A stretch of DNA of 64,000 nucleotides, taken from contig JASANG010000795.1 of assembly GCA_030248215.1 (NCBI GenBank), positions 1 to 64,000 of the forward strand. Reading direction: 5' to 3'. The notes below the pieces were generated by a model, which worked only from the letters and a program-made list of their open reading frames with translations, had not been told where the DNA came from and did not search any database. Of this stretch, positions 24,301 through 34,799 are shown in pieces. Position numbers and translations under genes: made by a program. Positions within the stretch are counted from its first letter, which is position 1. Every line of letters starts with the position of its first letter. The DNA comes from Enoplolaimus lenunculus (lineage: Eukaryota; Nematoda; Enoplea; Enoplida; Thoracostomopsidae).

Positions 24301-25193
24301 CAAGCAGCCACGGTCAAAGCCAAATGCTTGATATCGACAGAAAAAAATCCCAAAAAATACAAGTCAGAGAACAATTACAACATCAACAAATGCTACAACT
24401 TCAAAGACAACAGCAACAAGAACAACAACAACAGCAACAATACGCACTACAAAAACAACAACCATTTTCAATACGACTTCCAGGCGAAAAACAATCCGAA
24501 TTTCTGGAAAAAAGCCGCCTTAAACTGGAATCAAGGCGAACAGTGGCAATTATCCCAACTCAACCGGAAACGGAATCAATGGATTTCAGTTTCCATTCAA
24601 AAGCACTCAAACCAAACAAAATTTCACCGAGCGAACATATTGCAACTAGCGTTTCGAGTCATCTGCCAGACATAGTTGACCATGCACCACTTCAAATCTT
24701 ATCGCCTGTTATGATTACAAACCGAATTACGAACGAATTAACCTCGACGCTTTCACATTTCCCGGAATCAGTTTCACTTGATATGCAAGGAATATGGTCA
24801 CATATGCCAGAAACAACGCAAATATTTCACGCCGACGCTACGCGTAAACCAGGATTTAATTTTAGCTGTAGTAATACTGCTGACCTGGCTTCAGGCGACA
24901 GATCAACCTATTTATTGAACACACCTGAGGTACAACTACAACAACAACAACAGCAAAAACAAAGCAAGGTATTCGATATTCGACGTGATACTAAATGTCG
25001 AAATGCGCCGCCGCATGAAGTAAACGCCCAGCCCGAATCCAACGCACTGCTTTTTGAATCTGAGCACAGTCCAGTGGCATCACCAAATTATTTAGGCGCA
25101 GAATTGCTCGAAATAATTTCTACAGGTGGCGATAAACGAAATCCAGGAACATCAACCACGCTAGAAAAACGCCCAACTTCTATTTCATTGTAA
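21357..25193 (+). CDS. Rhodopsin-family GPCR with giant ICL3 and C-tail
   Basis: A single open frame of 1278 residues in one exon. The N-terminus has NLT, NYS and NET glycosylation sites. TM1 is about residues 40-65 (GN at 57-58) and TM2 about 74-98 with the conserved Asp at 85. TM3 ends in ERF (142-144), a DRY variant; TM4 is about 162-182 and TM5 about 216-242. TM6 is near 733-756 (FLICNAP) and TM7 near 778-800, where NSSANIAIY replaces NPxxY. The overall look is that of FMRFamide-receptor-like peptide GPCRs, but the ligand is unknown. The third intracellular loop spans about 480 residues, with an acidic run near 300-312. The C-tail is about 480 residues with glutamine runs near 845-865 and 1010-1040 and a PPSY motif near 962. 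No Cys is evident at the usual top-of-TM3 position. The first ATG of the open frame fits the receptor start. Surrounding minus-strand frames are shadows. Confidence 0.85.
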   Translation: MTDATNLTAANYSLISNETASNDYDPCFYDFDSGAIHTRFVLVGVVMTSICVFGISGNFLIIAVLTRKAMQASSSSFLIVLAITDIIVLTSTVMLYIVEVIYDYTRSFTLYSLWFKYVKLVYLFSHISQNCSIYMTVAATIERFCSLWTPRGHVVFCRRQWVALTWIGVVLLVVTGGMTTKYFELKVEYREQCNGFGMYQLLPSALFLNPLYARYHTVWFTNAGFVFLPFATLTLLNMLIFYRIRHTQRFQSECDRSEAHGTVRTMSSGKQSGMYPKQKITLTGAVSFNSNSNRSNIESDEDDDDDEDDFDVYKSECQPARLKVPVVNIRSIISAPRHSIASVPLRSASTPPMQSKPKFSQQLFASYRTKLPHHSTTTTSFVMRNCNSDAENCYCNERAISGALLTATNTTMSDATTSDYDGGNTKSPGDTRQLLQVKTETSVPNVDYSAATKTRTKPKMVKFAFNNSVLKSRQKNNNPSSVTTNSYDNKATQNDGKTNQPKNPEHIIVYKCSNIGNGDSEQLAKFTSVSVDHIARCIDTTDHDAENVKSIWHEDEKVNRKSNHNINVESSWTATSGRPNPAIVVNDTVKTSEIAGTNATSKTQEQRERTNTRIQHIGNCDENKTMRKTKSIEKIVNSRRNSNTYESNQYRTRSSLVVREMWLKAAHDVVSSNRRSNDTSDDDNTSAAMSKATTTLLPASNPLDTMSNAVTAAFRRSKAVRRRERKAKNREATVVLFIVVIVFLICNAPSFALTLIEHFDQNFLYSYPYLYSFSRDGINMLQVINSSANIAIYLAFGAEFRKQLARMCCGDASDKRRLACHSAAGALLSCLRAVVRLFCIGYTCTKQQQQQQEQTQQQHSICNRMLHSCRKCIARLLGSYQTNSHAAQTVNYSIAGNASQITSEVTQSYPVQKPQNLMLNSVSSHNSTYRNCVLQQNNLQVKIASPDSFDLLSNSFSDHASPPSYAEAIAQNSSDNKTNDKTSSHGQSQMLDIDRKKSQKIQVREQLQHQQMLQLQRQQQQEQQQQQQYALQKQQPFSIRLPGEKQSEFLEKSRLKLESRRTVAIIPTQPETESMDFSFHSKALKPNKISPSEHIATSVSSHLPDIVDHAPLQILSPVMITNRITNELTSTLSHFPESVSLDMQGIWSHMPETTQIFHADATRKPGFNFSCSNTADLASGDRSTYLLNTPEVQLQQQQQQKQSKVFDIRRDTKCRNAPPHEVNAQPESNALLFESEHSPVASPNYLGAELLEIISTGGDKRNPGTSTTLEKRPTSISL

Positions 25194-25407
25194 CATTTTT
25201 GCTGTTGCTTATACATTAATACCGTTTTAGGTTGAGATAAAATCTCAAAAAACTTAAAACACTGTAGTCACTCGAATAAAAGAGGGGTCCCCGCAGTTTG
25301 AGTCTTAAACTATAAGAGTTTGTACTCCTAATTTGAGTCGGTTAGTGGAGTTCGTAAAAAAAGACCGAAGTAGAAGAATGCCTTAGACTGCTCAAATATG
25401 TAACAGC
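25194..25407 (+). other. GPCR 3' flank with a family C end
   Basis: The 3' flank reaches a family C-like terminus (CACTGTAGTCACTCGAAT) at about 25260. The first AATAAA after the stop, at about 25275, lies inside this repeat sequence. Confidence 0.4.
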
Positions 25408-25791
25408 GAGGGTGGAACCGAAATTCCGGTTCCGGTACATTTTTTGCCTGAATTAAAAGTTCCGGTATTGAATTTTGGTTGGTAGAAATTAAGATATTTT
25501 ACTAAAAAATGACGCTAAAAATAAGTATATTTTATTCGTATAGTATATATACCTTGACAATCGCCGAAAACAAACCATCGAAGGTAGACTGTGCTTCCGT
25601 GGATTATGAAAATCTAAAATACATCAGATACAATGAATACATTTCTCCCAACCAAGGTTATTTAACAAATAATATTGCAAAAAAATTAAAATGAATTTTT
25701 TGGTGACATGTTTTCTTTATTTTCCGGTTTCAGTTCCGTTGTATTTTGTCAAATTCCGGTTCCGGTAATTTGTAATTCCGGTTGCACTCTG
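25408..25791. mobile_element. hAT-like MITE (family A2), perfect 8-bp duplication
   Basis: Ends GAGGGTGGAACCG and GGTTGCACTCTG are flanked by GTAACAGC on both sides (8 of 8). Subterminal CCGGTTCCGGTA units are present in both arms. A 61-codon frame inside is not a gene. Relatives: 35081-35440 and 59641-59905. Confidence 0.8.
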
Positions 25792-26529
25792 GTAACAGCA
25801 ATGATCAAAAATGTTTGGGGTTCAAATCAGTTTTGACCACAAGATAGAATATAAAAAGAAGATATTGAGACCAAGTTGGGCTGAATTAAAATAAATAACA
25901 GTCGGTAGCCGAATAACAGAAGCTGGTTCCCTTTGAAGAGACATAAGGCCTCATTACTATGGTACAACCGGAGTTATGCCTTTAGCTCTGGTAGAAAGTC
26001 GACCTTCGGCTCCGGATGAATTTTACGGCGGCAGCTGGTTTTGACTTTATCGACACGTCTGCCATGCCAATGTGAGGGAACAGGGTCCAAGGTACATTTC
26101 ATTCTTTTGCAACAGGCATAGTGCAACAAACAATAACGAAGCCGGTGGTCAACGAATTTCACCGGAACCAGAGCTGGAGTTGAATTAGGCAACAAAATAT
26201 TTTATTTTTTAATTTCAACCATAATCTGTCCTAAAATATGTTGTGCACGATTTGTCTTTAAGGTTCTTTCTGAGAAATCTCAGTAATTAAAAATTCTAAA
26301 ATGACCAAAAGATATAAACCAAAGAGCTTTTTCAACGTCGGGAGAAGTATTATGCACACCCTTGTATATAACCGGGCCGAAGGAGGCAGTCAGTACTCCC
26401 CAAAAATTCCTGTGGTTTTGATGGCTTGATACCTGGAGACTCCATTTCCGGCACTGAGTGGAGATGTGGAAGTAGGCTTTATAGATAGACGAAATTTTTC
26501 GCTTAGGCTCAGGTATACACTTTTTCGCC

Positions 26530-26675
26530 CATGCATAGCTCAGGGGTGAACGAACCGTTTTTGCGCGGAACTGCAATAGAATAACCTACTTATAGCTCTA
26601 GACTAATTCTGTGCTTAGGCTTACGTTTAGGAATATGCTTATACTATTATTTACCGCTATGGCCCTGATCTATTC
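26530..26675. repeat. Family B MITE, short copy
   Basis: Ends CATGCATAGCTCAGGGG and GGCCCTGATCTATT match the family B inverted repeats. One or two GCTTAGGCTTACG hexamer units remain inside. Confidence 0.45.
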
Positions 26676-27065
26676 CTTGGCCCACAACGTGGCCACAGTA
26701 TTTTATATGTAATTATGGCTGCCATCTAGAATACAATAGTTAAGCCATCCCAAACACCAGCCGCGCAGATTTGAACATATTCGTGTCCAAACACATCACA
26801 TAACAAAAATTGTCACCCACTACGAGTTTTTATGCTCATACATCAATCACAATTGCCAAACGCAGTAACATTTCATTCATGAAAATTAGCTAGCACTAAT
26901 GCTCGAAAATGATCCCGAAGACATATCGATATTTCACTGGAAGAAAAAGGATTTAATAGCCTAAATACACAGTATGAGATATATACATTGCGCAACTAAA
27001 AGAAATAGCACATTATCTATATTAAGTAACCCATACATAAATGTGCTTATAGACCTATGAGCAAC

Positions 27066-27370
27066 AGGGTGCAAGCGGCGGTGGAAAATACAGGAGCCGA
27101 AGCCGGATTTTAACAAAACTTACCGGAGTAGGAGGTTAAACAAAGCTTACTAAAACCGGAAGTAACGCGAATATAGGTAGTTCAAACAATCTTTAATTTG
27201 TTAAATTGTACTATTAAAACTTATAGCCAAACCCACCGAATGATATAATTTTTGTAAAGCTATAAAAATTTCGCTACCAAAATTGCCGGAACCTCGGACC
27301 AAATTTCTATCGGAGCCGGAACACGAGTTTGACGTCTGTTAGAGCCGGAGGCAGACCTCTGGTGATATAT
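27066..27370. repeat. Worn A3-type hAT-like MITE
   Basis: It starts CAGGGTGCAAGCGG and ends in GGAGGCAGACCTCTGG followed by degraded sequence. GGAGCCGGA units are scattered through both arms. No clear target duplication. Confidence 0.45.
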
Positions 27371-28109
27371 ACACAGATACGCAGTGCAAAGTCTTGGTTT
27401 AATGTATTCTCAACTCATTTTTACAGCATAAAAAAGCATATTCGGCTAATGCCGAATTAGCGTCGCAAACTCGTTAAATGTATTTCACACCAAGACATTC
27501 TACAAAAATGGTTGAATCCTACAACATAAGTCTCTGAACATTTCAACACAGACGTATTAGTAACGTGTCACACTCAAGCGATGCGTACAGCTCTAAGTTT
27601 ACCCAAGTAACCGAATATAGCACCTTTTAGTGATTTCAACAAACTCAGAGCGGGCTCAATTTATTCTGCTCTTTAGGTCCGCAGATTTCGCAGTTCGCTT
27701 GATTGAAAACCAATTACTAACTGGTAATAGTTGTTTACACGTAGTTCACAATGCGACTAATAATGTGAAGTAAAATACAAGTAAACAGAATATCACAATA
27801 GAATGATGGGATAAGCTTACAATCTAACATCACAAAAGCCAACAGCGCAAAAGCAACAATTCCAATACCATTTACAGAATTCCGATTAAGTCATCAATAA
27901 GATACTCACCCAGACAATCACCTACCCATAGCCAGAGAGGGGCCAGGGGTTTCAGCTGCCCTAGAAAAATGTTGCCTCCTCTAGAAAAATTTCATACCCT
28001 TTTGTAAAAATTTTTTTAAACACTTAAAATACATACGTGCCTTACTGAAAATTTTTTGACCCCATCTAGCGTGTTGGGATGACTACAGACCTGCCAATCA
28101 TAACGGATT

Positions 28110-30472
28110 TCATCTAAACCCACCACCCCGCGTAGCGAATAAATGATCGATAGCGGATGAAACTTCGTTTGGTGAATACCGAACATATTTATCGATGTTT
28201 TTCGTAAACGTTGCCCGATGATACGCTGAATAAAAAGCCTCGTATTTTGGAACGACCAAATCTTTGCTTTCCCGAATCAATGCAGCCGCTAGTTCAGCGT
28301 CAGGAACCGAATAACCTTGTTGAGTATGCGTTACGCTTTCAAATTCTTTGTTAAATCCCGCAAATCCATCTTTGATCGCTTGGCGTTGTTTTTCACGTAA
28401 CCGCTCAGGCAAACTAGGCGAATAGCTAGCGAAGCCTGAACCAGTTGCCGGATTAGGTTGAACGCCTAAAGTAGGATCGGCGGCTATGTACGACAACAGT
28501 TTGGCCCAGCATTGGAAATATTGCGTTTTGTACTCTTTGATCTGCGCTTCATAGTATCCGCCGACTTCTTTGTTCTGTTCTGATACCACACGTAGAGCGC
28601 CGGATTTCTGAAGGGATTTGAGAATGTGATTGAAATTGTTTAGCATAAACACGCTTTTCAATGTTGAATCTGATCCATACAGTTCACATTTTGTCCTCAA
28701 ATTCAAACCAAGCGCCGATAAGACCCTAGCAAAATATTTCGGCATCGCCAAAGACGACGCCGGATCAGTTTCACCTTCTGACGACAAAACAACGCTAAGC
28801 GGTGTCCGATATTCAACCAGTTGTTCCAAAAATATCAACGCATGACTTGTGACTTGATGAACCGTCCCATCTCGTGGAATTGCGCGATCAACGTCAGATT
28901 TTAAACTTTCGACATAATCTTCGAGTCCTTTGACACACAAAGAATCAATGGCACGGATCAGCTCAGTAAATTTCGGATACAAATTATCCGCATACTCCCG
29001 AACGTCAACCAGTGCGTTCGGGTGGCCTCTGAAAAACGACGCGACATGAAACAAACAGAACATACTCGCGGCAGGGCTTATCGCGTCTGCTGCAGCTATC
29101 CGGCTTGTTCCTATTGCACCCTGGGCTTTTCTAATCGTAGCCAGCAATGTCTCACCCGCGTCCAACACGTACGCATACGGCCGCTGCATAGAAAACCGTT
29201 GTATTTTATCGCACGAGGTCGCTGGAAAAATAGCAATCATGGGCACCGAATATCGTCGACGCAATAACGCAGCAGCTTGAATCAACAAAATAAACGTTTC
29301 TGCATCACGATCTTCTTCGTGCAAATCGCCTATTGGTATTCCGCTTCCAGGACCACTACTGTATCCTTGGTTACCAACTCCGCCTTCACCACTTCCACCA
29401 GATCGTCTACTTCCGCCTATACCATATCCATCCCCAATTCCGGTCCCTGTATTATATCCTTTCAGCAAGCGTCTGCGAAATCCTCCGGCCAATCGAGACG
29501 ACGCCGATTCTTTTCTTGAGCCACCGGCGCCTACAGAACCAGACGTGACCCCAGCTGCGTGGGCACCAAGGGTCAGCCCTGACCCTCTAGCTTGCGAAAA
29601 CGGGGACGATCCAAACCCACCTGAGGCACCGGTCGCTGAATCCGCCACATTATCGCCAGCGCGACGCAGTTCCGCAACGCCTTCAAGTGTTGCAACAAAA
29701 CTGCGCGAGGTGACTTCCGCATAAATATTAACGTGTTCTGATGAAGTTGTATTCGAGCGTAGCCATGCGGCAATTTTCGCCAAATGTTCAATTGCGGTGT
29801 CTGGAATACATACAATCGTGTCTTCAGCAGCAAATTCCTGGCCGGTGGCGCCTGCTTCTTGCTCATTTATACCATCGACAACCGTGATAATTTTATCGGG
29901 ATCAACTGGCGTACAGTGTTGCCGACAAATCTGTCGAAATTGCCGTTCAAGCGTCCAATGCCGAACTCATAAATACCTTTGAGATTTTCCAACTGATTCA
30001 CGTCATCCTTTGACGGACCACCACCACCTGATTGACTTCCTCCAAATTCAGCTACCAATCCCCCTGCAGTTGGAGCGGCCGTCGCCACAGACGTAAAATA
30101 CTCAACGGCCGCTTTCATTCGGTCCATATTCGTCAAATACCGGTCTAGATCTTCGCTCGGTTCCGTGTCTTTGATCGCAGCGTCCACTTCTTGCGCAAGA
30201 TTATAATATCCCAGCGTTGCATCGATGGCTTGCTGTGCACTGGCAATATTCGCTTGCTTTCGTTGGAGTCGTCCAGTATTTTCGTACACAGGAAGTATCG
30301 TTGAACTCAACTTGTCAAGTCTGCCAACAAATGAATCCAGCAATGTGCACATGCGCTCCTTGCTCGCTCGACTTCGATCAAGATTTTCACGCAATTGATT
30401 CAGCCATAGTTCTTCGACTCGCAGTCGTTCAGTGTAATGTGTATCTCGTGCCTGAATTGACGTCGCCGACAT
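28110..30472 (-). CDS. EXOC7: Exocyst complex component 7 (Exo70)
   Basis: Exo70 is the exocyst subunit that binds plasma-membrane phosphoinositides and helps tether secretory vesicles. The start ATG is at 30472-30470. The N-terminal coiled part (LLDSFVGRLDKLSSTILPV, then ATLGYYNLAQEV and AAVEYF) aligns by eye with the Exo70 N-terminus. The C-terminal Exo70 domain includes DGTVHQVTSHALIFLEQL, LNNFNHILKSLQKSGALRVV, KDGFAGFNKEFE and FTKNIDKYVRYS near the end. A Gly/Ser-rich insert of roughly 100 residues lies in the middle. The gene has no introns, unlike vertebrate EXOC7. The reading frame is offset once: FDRFVGNT is in one frame and TPVDPDKIITVVDG follows in another, the switch lying within 29905-29922. 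Everything on either side is intact, so an assembly or sequencing indel, or a recent mutation, is more likely than decay. Length would be about 787 residues, longer than the mammalian protein. Confidence 0.88.
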
Positions 30473-31334
30473 CTATCTTGATACGTACTCAAATTGAATT
30501 AGATAAATAACACTAGAATTAAATACAGGGCAAGGCAGATGATTACAATATATACAATACTGACGCGGCGAAATGCTTCAACAACGGACGCATTTTTACA
30601 GGTACGTCGGGTAAATAAATAAATAAATAAATTGAAATTCTATCTTACAGTTATTACTTCACAGTTCATGCTTAAATCATACAATTCTGACGCCAATAAA
30701 AATACTCTGTAAAGGCGGGATTACCTTCACTGGTACCTCTGGGTAGCGAAACTTGTTTTTACATTACAGGACACTTTGTTCGATATAACGACACAATAAA
30801 TTATCCCTTACAAAAGTTAAAAGACTTTGTAACCAGCTCACTTAATCCACATTAAAACAGAGGTCTGCTTCTAGCTACGACAAAAGTCGATTTCTAGCTC
30901 CGGTGAATTTCCGTCGAAAGTTCCGTCAAATTCGGAAGCAACATTTATCACAATTTTCAAAAATGTGTCATTCTATGATCTTGGTTGTAATTTTGCACAG
31001 TTGTGGTCTTAGAATCCCTCTTTAATTGCCAAGATTTGTCCGAAAAGAACTGAAACAATTCTAAAACTTAATGAATTGTGATTTTAATATCATTTTAACT
31101 ACCAGAATTTGCTTCAGCGGTAATTCCATTACTTTTCATTTCGTCTCCAGCTGCGTTCTGGTTCAAAATAACCGCAATAAAGGAAAACCAGATGATCCGT
31201 AATTTGGTAGTTCGCATTTAGTTAGATACAAGATAAATATAAAAGTCAACAGTCCTGGTTCGGTTCCGTGTTGCGAACAAAAATTGATGTGCATAAAGGG
31301 TTCCGACAGTTATATATCCCCTTCGTGCTAATCC

Positions 31335-31707
31335 GATTGTAAACGGGTGTAAAAATAACGGAAACGGATAGTGATCAAAATAACGGAAACGGAAAAATGG
31401 CATTGAAGTATAAAAGTTTCAAAGATGCTTTCTCTTTCTGCCACCAAAATAGAGGTGTGCAAATATTCACCGGGCTTTCCAAAATTATAAACAAAAATAG
31501 CGAATGCATCGAAATTTTCAAGTATTTGAATAGATGAGCTTTGTAATTCTTAATTCGAATCATTGCAACATACCTGTATAATGAAAAATTGCCACAGATA
31601 TACGTGAGTTATTACAAATCAAATTTTGAAGGTAAAAATATCAGAATTTCCGTTATTTCTACAACGGAAACGGACGATTTTTAATGGAAACGGATACCCG
31701 GTTACAC
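31335..31707. repeat. CGGAAACGG-rich MITE (family A6)
   Basis: It begins CGGGTGTAAAAATAACGG and ends CCCGGTTACACCCTG. Repeated AACGGAAACGGA units lie near both ends. Related pieces occur at about 32990, 36130-36270 and 56026-56336. The ends resemble the hAT-like group, but no target duplication was visible. Confidence 0.5.
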
Positions 31708-32502
31708 CCTGATGCTGGCCCGTGTTGCTTTCAGGGGAGTCCCACTTTCCGCGGGACAGCAATAGTACCGGAAAGAAGCATTTGCTACTCCTGTTTGTGC
31801 ATACGCGAAGATTATTAAACCTGGTTGTTGTTGTTGTTATTTGTTGGTTGGTTAGGAAGATCGCTTAGTGCGGGGGGGCTCTAGGGCAGGTCCTTCCAAA
31901 TGCGGGGCATGTGCAGGGGTGGTAGCAACCCTGATAAAATCAATCTGAACAAAAATATTGCTGTCCCGTTTTTCTTGCGAAAAAGGGTGCAACCAGAGGT
32001 GAATTTCCCATTTGCCCAAAACAAACCTGTCCCGTTTACCCAGTGAAAACCTACAACTGTCCCGTTTTCCCATTGGCCCGAAACAGGCATGCCCCATTTT
32101 CGATCAGACCGTAATGCTAGTCAAGAGTATATTAATTTGCACCCTATTACAATACTGTGTCAACTCCTAAAAATAACATTGGCCCTGGTGCTCATACACT
32201 GACGGTACGTGCCCCACCAGAAAAAGCAATAACATTTTGTTCAATACCGTAAACCAAAGGCGTGGTTCACAAAATTTTCACAAATTTTGGCAAACAGAAT
32301 ATGATGCAGTTAAAACGTTATACTGCTCATAACAAACTGGATGTAGGTATTTACAATAAACTTATACACTATCAAACTGCGTTAATACTTTACTAGGTAC
32401 AAACGTGCCAAAATAGCAAAATATTCGAGTTATTTATATACCACACGTAATATAACGATGTAATGTTTGAAAAAATATATGACCTTAAACTAAACCTACC
32501 AG

Positions 32503-32926
32503 CAGGTGCAACTGGAATTCCGGTTCCGGTAGAAAAATCCGGTATTTTTCACTATCCGGTTCCGGTAATAAATCCTGTATTCTTTCCCGGAATCTTCCGG
32601 TACTTCGGTATTGAAAATTTTTCTCATTCGAAAATTTCAAAAAAGTTGCATATATATAACATGTTTTTCTAAAATTGTCTGAGCGTGTATTGCCAAAATT
32701 TTCAATTTGTACCATGCTCCATAATTTATTATGTTTCCACCTGCTGCATTTCTTTCAGGATTTTAGCATTCTAAATCGTGTGTTTACACCATAAAAGCGA
32801 TAAAATTGTGTTAAAAGTGAATTTTTTGGTAACAAGTATTTTATTTTCCCGATCCGGCTACGGTTCCGGCATTTTTTAAACATTCCGGTTCCTGTTCCGG
32901 TATTCCATAATTCCGGTTACACCCTG
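32503..32926. mobile_element. hAT-like MITE (family A1), 8-bp duplication
   Basis: Ends CAGGTGCAACTGG and CCGGTTACACCCTG. Flanks CCTACCAG and ACTACCAG match at 7 of 8. CCGGTTCCGGTA repeats sit in both arms. The core matches the copies at 35634-36037 and 58925-59319. Confidence 0.78.
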
Positions 32927-33287
32927 ACTACCAGCCACATGAAAAGCTTCAAAATTGCACAGCATTGTTTGCTATTCATAGTACCAGGGTGTAACTGAAT
33001 AGTAAAAACAACTGAAACGGTTAGTGTTCAAAACACCAGAAATGTATGTTGAAGTATTAGTTTAAAAAAAACGTACGCGAATGAAAACAAATAGTTATCA
33101 GCGCGAATTGCTTTATACTTCAAATGTTTTACCGAATAATCAAATGATGACCGTAATATGGCCGATTGCCAAAATATAATTTGTCAATATCGATTGCTAA
33201 AAATTGACAAGCTGGTGGGCGAGACTTTAATCATAAAATACCACCAGTAACGACGCATTTTGTCAAATCCCACCAGCAAGTTTGGTG

Positions 33288-33872
33288 TCACCGTTGCTTT
33301 CGTTCGACCTCGCGTTGCTTTTCCGTTTTGACTCCGGCTTCAATTTCGAACTCGTCATAGGTTGGATAACTTTGTGGTTGCGATTGTTGCACTCCAGGCT
33401 GGTCGACAACTTTCGGGTATTTCGTTTTCGACAGGGCTTCACCATTACCAGCTGAAGTCGACGAAGATGCCGGTTTCTGGTCACATGGCGTTGCTTGTGT
33501 TGCCGCAATCATAGCATCTTGAGCGTCGCGTATAGAATCCAGTCGCACTGCAGCTGCTTGCTTATGTGCTGCCAACGCTGCATTAGCTGCTATTTCATCC
33601 GCAGACGGTGGTGCTTTGCGTCGATGCCGTAGCCAAGAACGCCATTCAACTGGAACGTCGTCCCATTTCGACGCTGATCCGGGAATATAGCCTCGGGTAC
33701 CCGCAGCCCCGGGCGCTTTCGAGGTAAATTCCGGATCAGCTTCGTAGTAAGTGTTGCCTAAATTATCGCGGCCTACAATACGGCGTCGTGATGTTACACG
33801 AAGCGATGCAACAAAATTGTCCCATATACGACGCATGATGCCCTTGCCAATACGTGGGGCGTTATTTGCCAT
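33288..33872 (-). CDS. NDUFAF2: Complex I assembly factor 2 (mimitin)
   Basis: A 194-residue intronless frame beginning MANNAPRIGKG; the first ATG is at 33872 (a TTG lies just upstream in frame). NDUFAF2 acts in mitochondria as a chaperone for late steps of NADH dehydrogenase assembly. Family hallmarks are visible in order: GRDNLGNTYYE (about residues 36-46), then DVPVEWRSWLRHRRKAPPSADEI (about 72-94), which fits the known pattern of P.EW..WL...R..PP...E. The C-terminal half is Ala/Gln/Ser-rich and less conserved, as is usual. The ERG28-like gene lies 309 bp upstream on the same strand; whether they share a transcript cannot be told. Confidence 0.85.
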   Translation of the reverse strand: MANNAPRIGKGIMRRIWDNFVASLRVTSRRRIVGRDNLGNTYYEADPEFTSKAPGAAGTRGYIPGSASKWDDVPVEWRSWLRHRRKAPPSADEIAANAALAAHKQAAAVRLDSIRDAQDAMIAATQATPCDQKPASSSTSAGNGEALSKTKYPKVVDQPGVQQSQPQSYPTYDEFEIEAGVKTEKQREVERKQR

Positions 33873-34181
33873 ATTTGGCAACGCAACTCGTCAATGTTTT
33901 AATAGCTAAGTAACTATTAGTTTAATAGCAACTGACCTCAACTGTTTTAATAGTTCGTTCAACGACGAAAAGTATTTCGCTTGACCAGCACACAAAACGA
34001 ACTTATGCCGACTGCAACGTAAATCGCATAATGCAGGAACACTGTTTATATCCGCATATGCAGTTAAATGATTTAACTTCTAAAATTTATTCATAAACTA
34101 ATAAGATGTCCGAATAACAATTCAAACTTCATGCAGAAAAAAAGCGTTGGATGTCAAAGAAAAAGGATCTGAAGACATTAT
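33873..34181 (-). other. 309-bp gap between two same-strand genes
   Basis: AT-rich spacer. It must hold the 3' end of the ERG28-like gene and the promoter or trans-splice region of NDUFAF2. I saw no repeat in it. Confidence 0.4.
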
Positions 34182-34799
34182 TTAGTTCAGTTTTAAACGC
34201 CTTCTATTTTGGCCACACTTAGCTGAGCTTCGACCGAAATCATCTATTTCTGAAGTAGGCAACGCAAGCTGGTTTAACAACCAAATACTAAACACCGCAG
34301 CGCAGACTGACCCCAAACAAACAGCAGCATTTAATTCACTGCCTTTAATCACAATACTATTGCTTCGCTTTTCAGTCAATTCTATAGTTGTAAAGCCAGC
34401 TGATTGCCTCACCGATTTATCAATAAACACATTAATGTAATATCCAGCCATAATTATGTTAGTCCATAAAGTGATCCACGCATGTGATTTTTGATTGTAG
34501 TAATATAACTGCGCACATCTTTGGACCAAAATATGCGCATTCCAACAGAAAAACACATTACGATAATGTTTTTGAAAAATTATCATCAGACTTCTATTCT
34601 GGTTAGCATACGACGCAGTACAGCTGTCGTCTATCGCTGTTGAACATTCGCTACCAGTTTCAGGGCCCGATTCTTGCAAAAGAGTTAATCTGACACACTG
34701 TATAATATTTCCTAATGCAACTAATGCAGTTACTGCATACCACCCACGCAGAGTTTGCTGCCAACGCTGATATCGGACAAATTGTGCGTACGATATCAT
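34182..34799 (-). CDS. ERG28-like membrane protein
   Basis: A 205-residue intronless frame from ATG 34799. Four hydrophobic segments are visible: about residues 19-40 (WYAVTALVALGNIIQCVRL), 80-98 (NVFFCWNAHILVQRCAQL), 107-125 (ITLWTNIIMAGYYINVFI) and 152-175 (AVCLGSVCAAVFSIWLL). The spacing and short motifs (LRGWYAV...ALGN.IQ, then R...L, then ITLWT) match ERG28/C14orf1, an ER scaffold that brings sterol C-4 demethylation enzymes together. The sequence is divergent, and the C-terminal DDFGRSSAKCGQNRRRLKLN adds a basic tail. The call rests on pattern and topology by eye; a different four-pass protein remains possible. Confidence 0.55.
   Translation of the reverse strand: MISYAQFVRYQRWQQTLRGWYAVTALVALGNIIQCVRLTLLQESGPETGSECSTAIDDSCTASYANQNRSLMIIFQKHYRNVFFCWNAHILVQRCAQLYYYNQKSHAWITLWTNIIMAGYYINVFIDKSVRQSAGFTTIELTEKRSNSIVIKGSELNAAVCLGSVCAAVFSIWLLNQLALPTSEIDDFGRSSAKCGQNRRRLKLN

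Larger units (their letters stand above)
25800..28109. other. No gene; several repeat pieces
   Basis: Contents: a family C fragment at about 25890-25960, an A3-like piece at about 25958-26180, a family B element at 26530-26675, an A3-like element at about 27066-27370, and a CCCTAGAAAAATG-type repeat at about 27930-28030. No supported coding frame. Confidence 0.45.
30473..33287. other. No gene; dense MITE remains
   Basis: Contents: an A3-like piece at about 30857-31170, a family A6 element at about 31335-31707, a GTCCC-rich piece with a family D-like end at about 31733-32100, the A1 element 32503-32926, and an A6 start at about 32990. No coding frame supported. Confidence 0.45.

Noticed and set aside
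21440-24675. Many open frames of 60-174 codons on both strands within the GPCR
   Set aside because: They are shadows of the receptor's codon bias and CAA repeats; none has independent features.
29867-30000. An intron in EXOC7 from AAAG|GTATTT to GAAGCAG|GCGCC that would restore phase
   Set aside because: It would delete the conserved FDRF segment and neighbouring Exo70 residues; kept only as a remote option.
28110-30472. EXOC7 as a processed pseudogene
   Set aside because: Only one frame offset in about 2.36 kb and conserved motifs kept throughout; no poly(A) tail seen.
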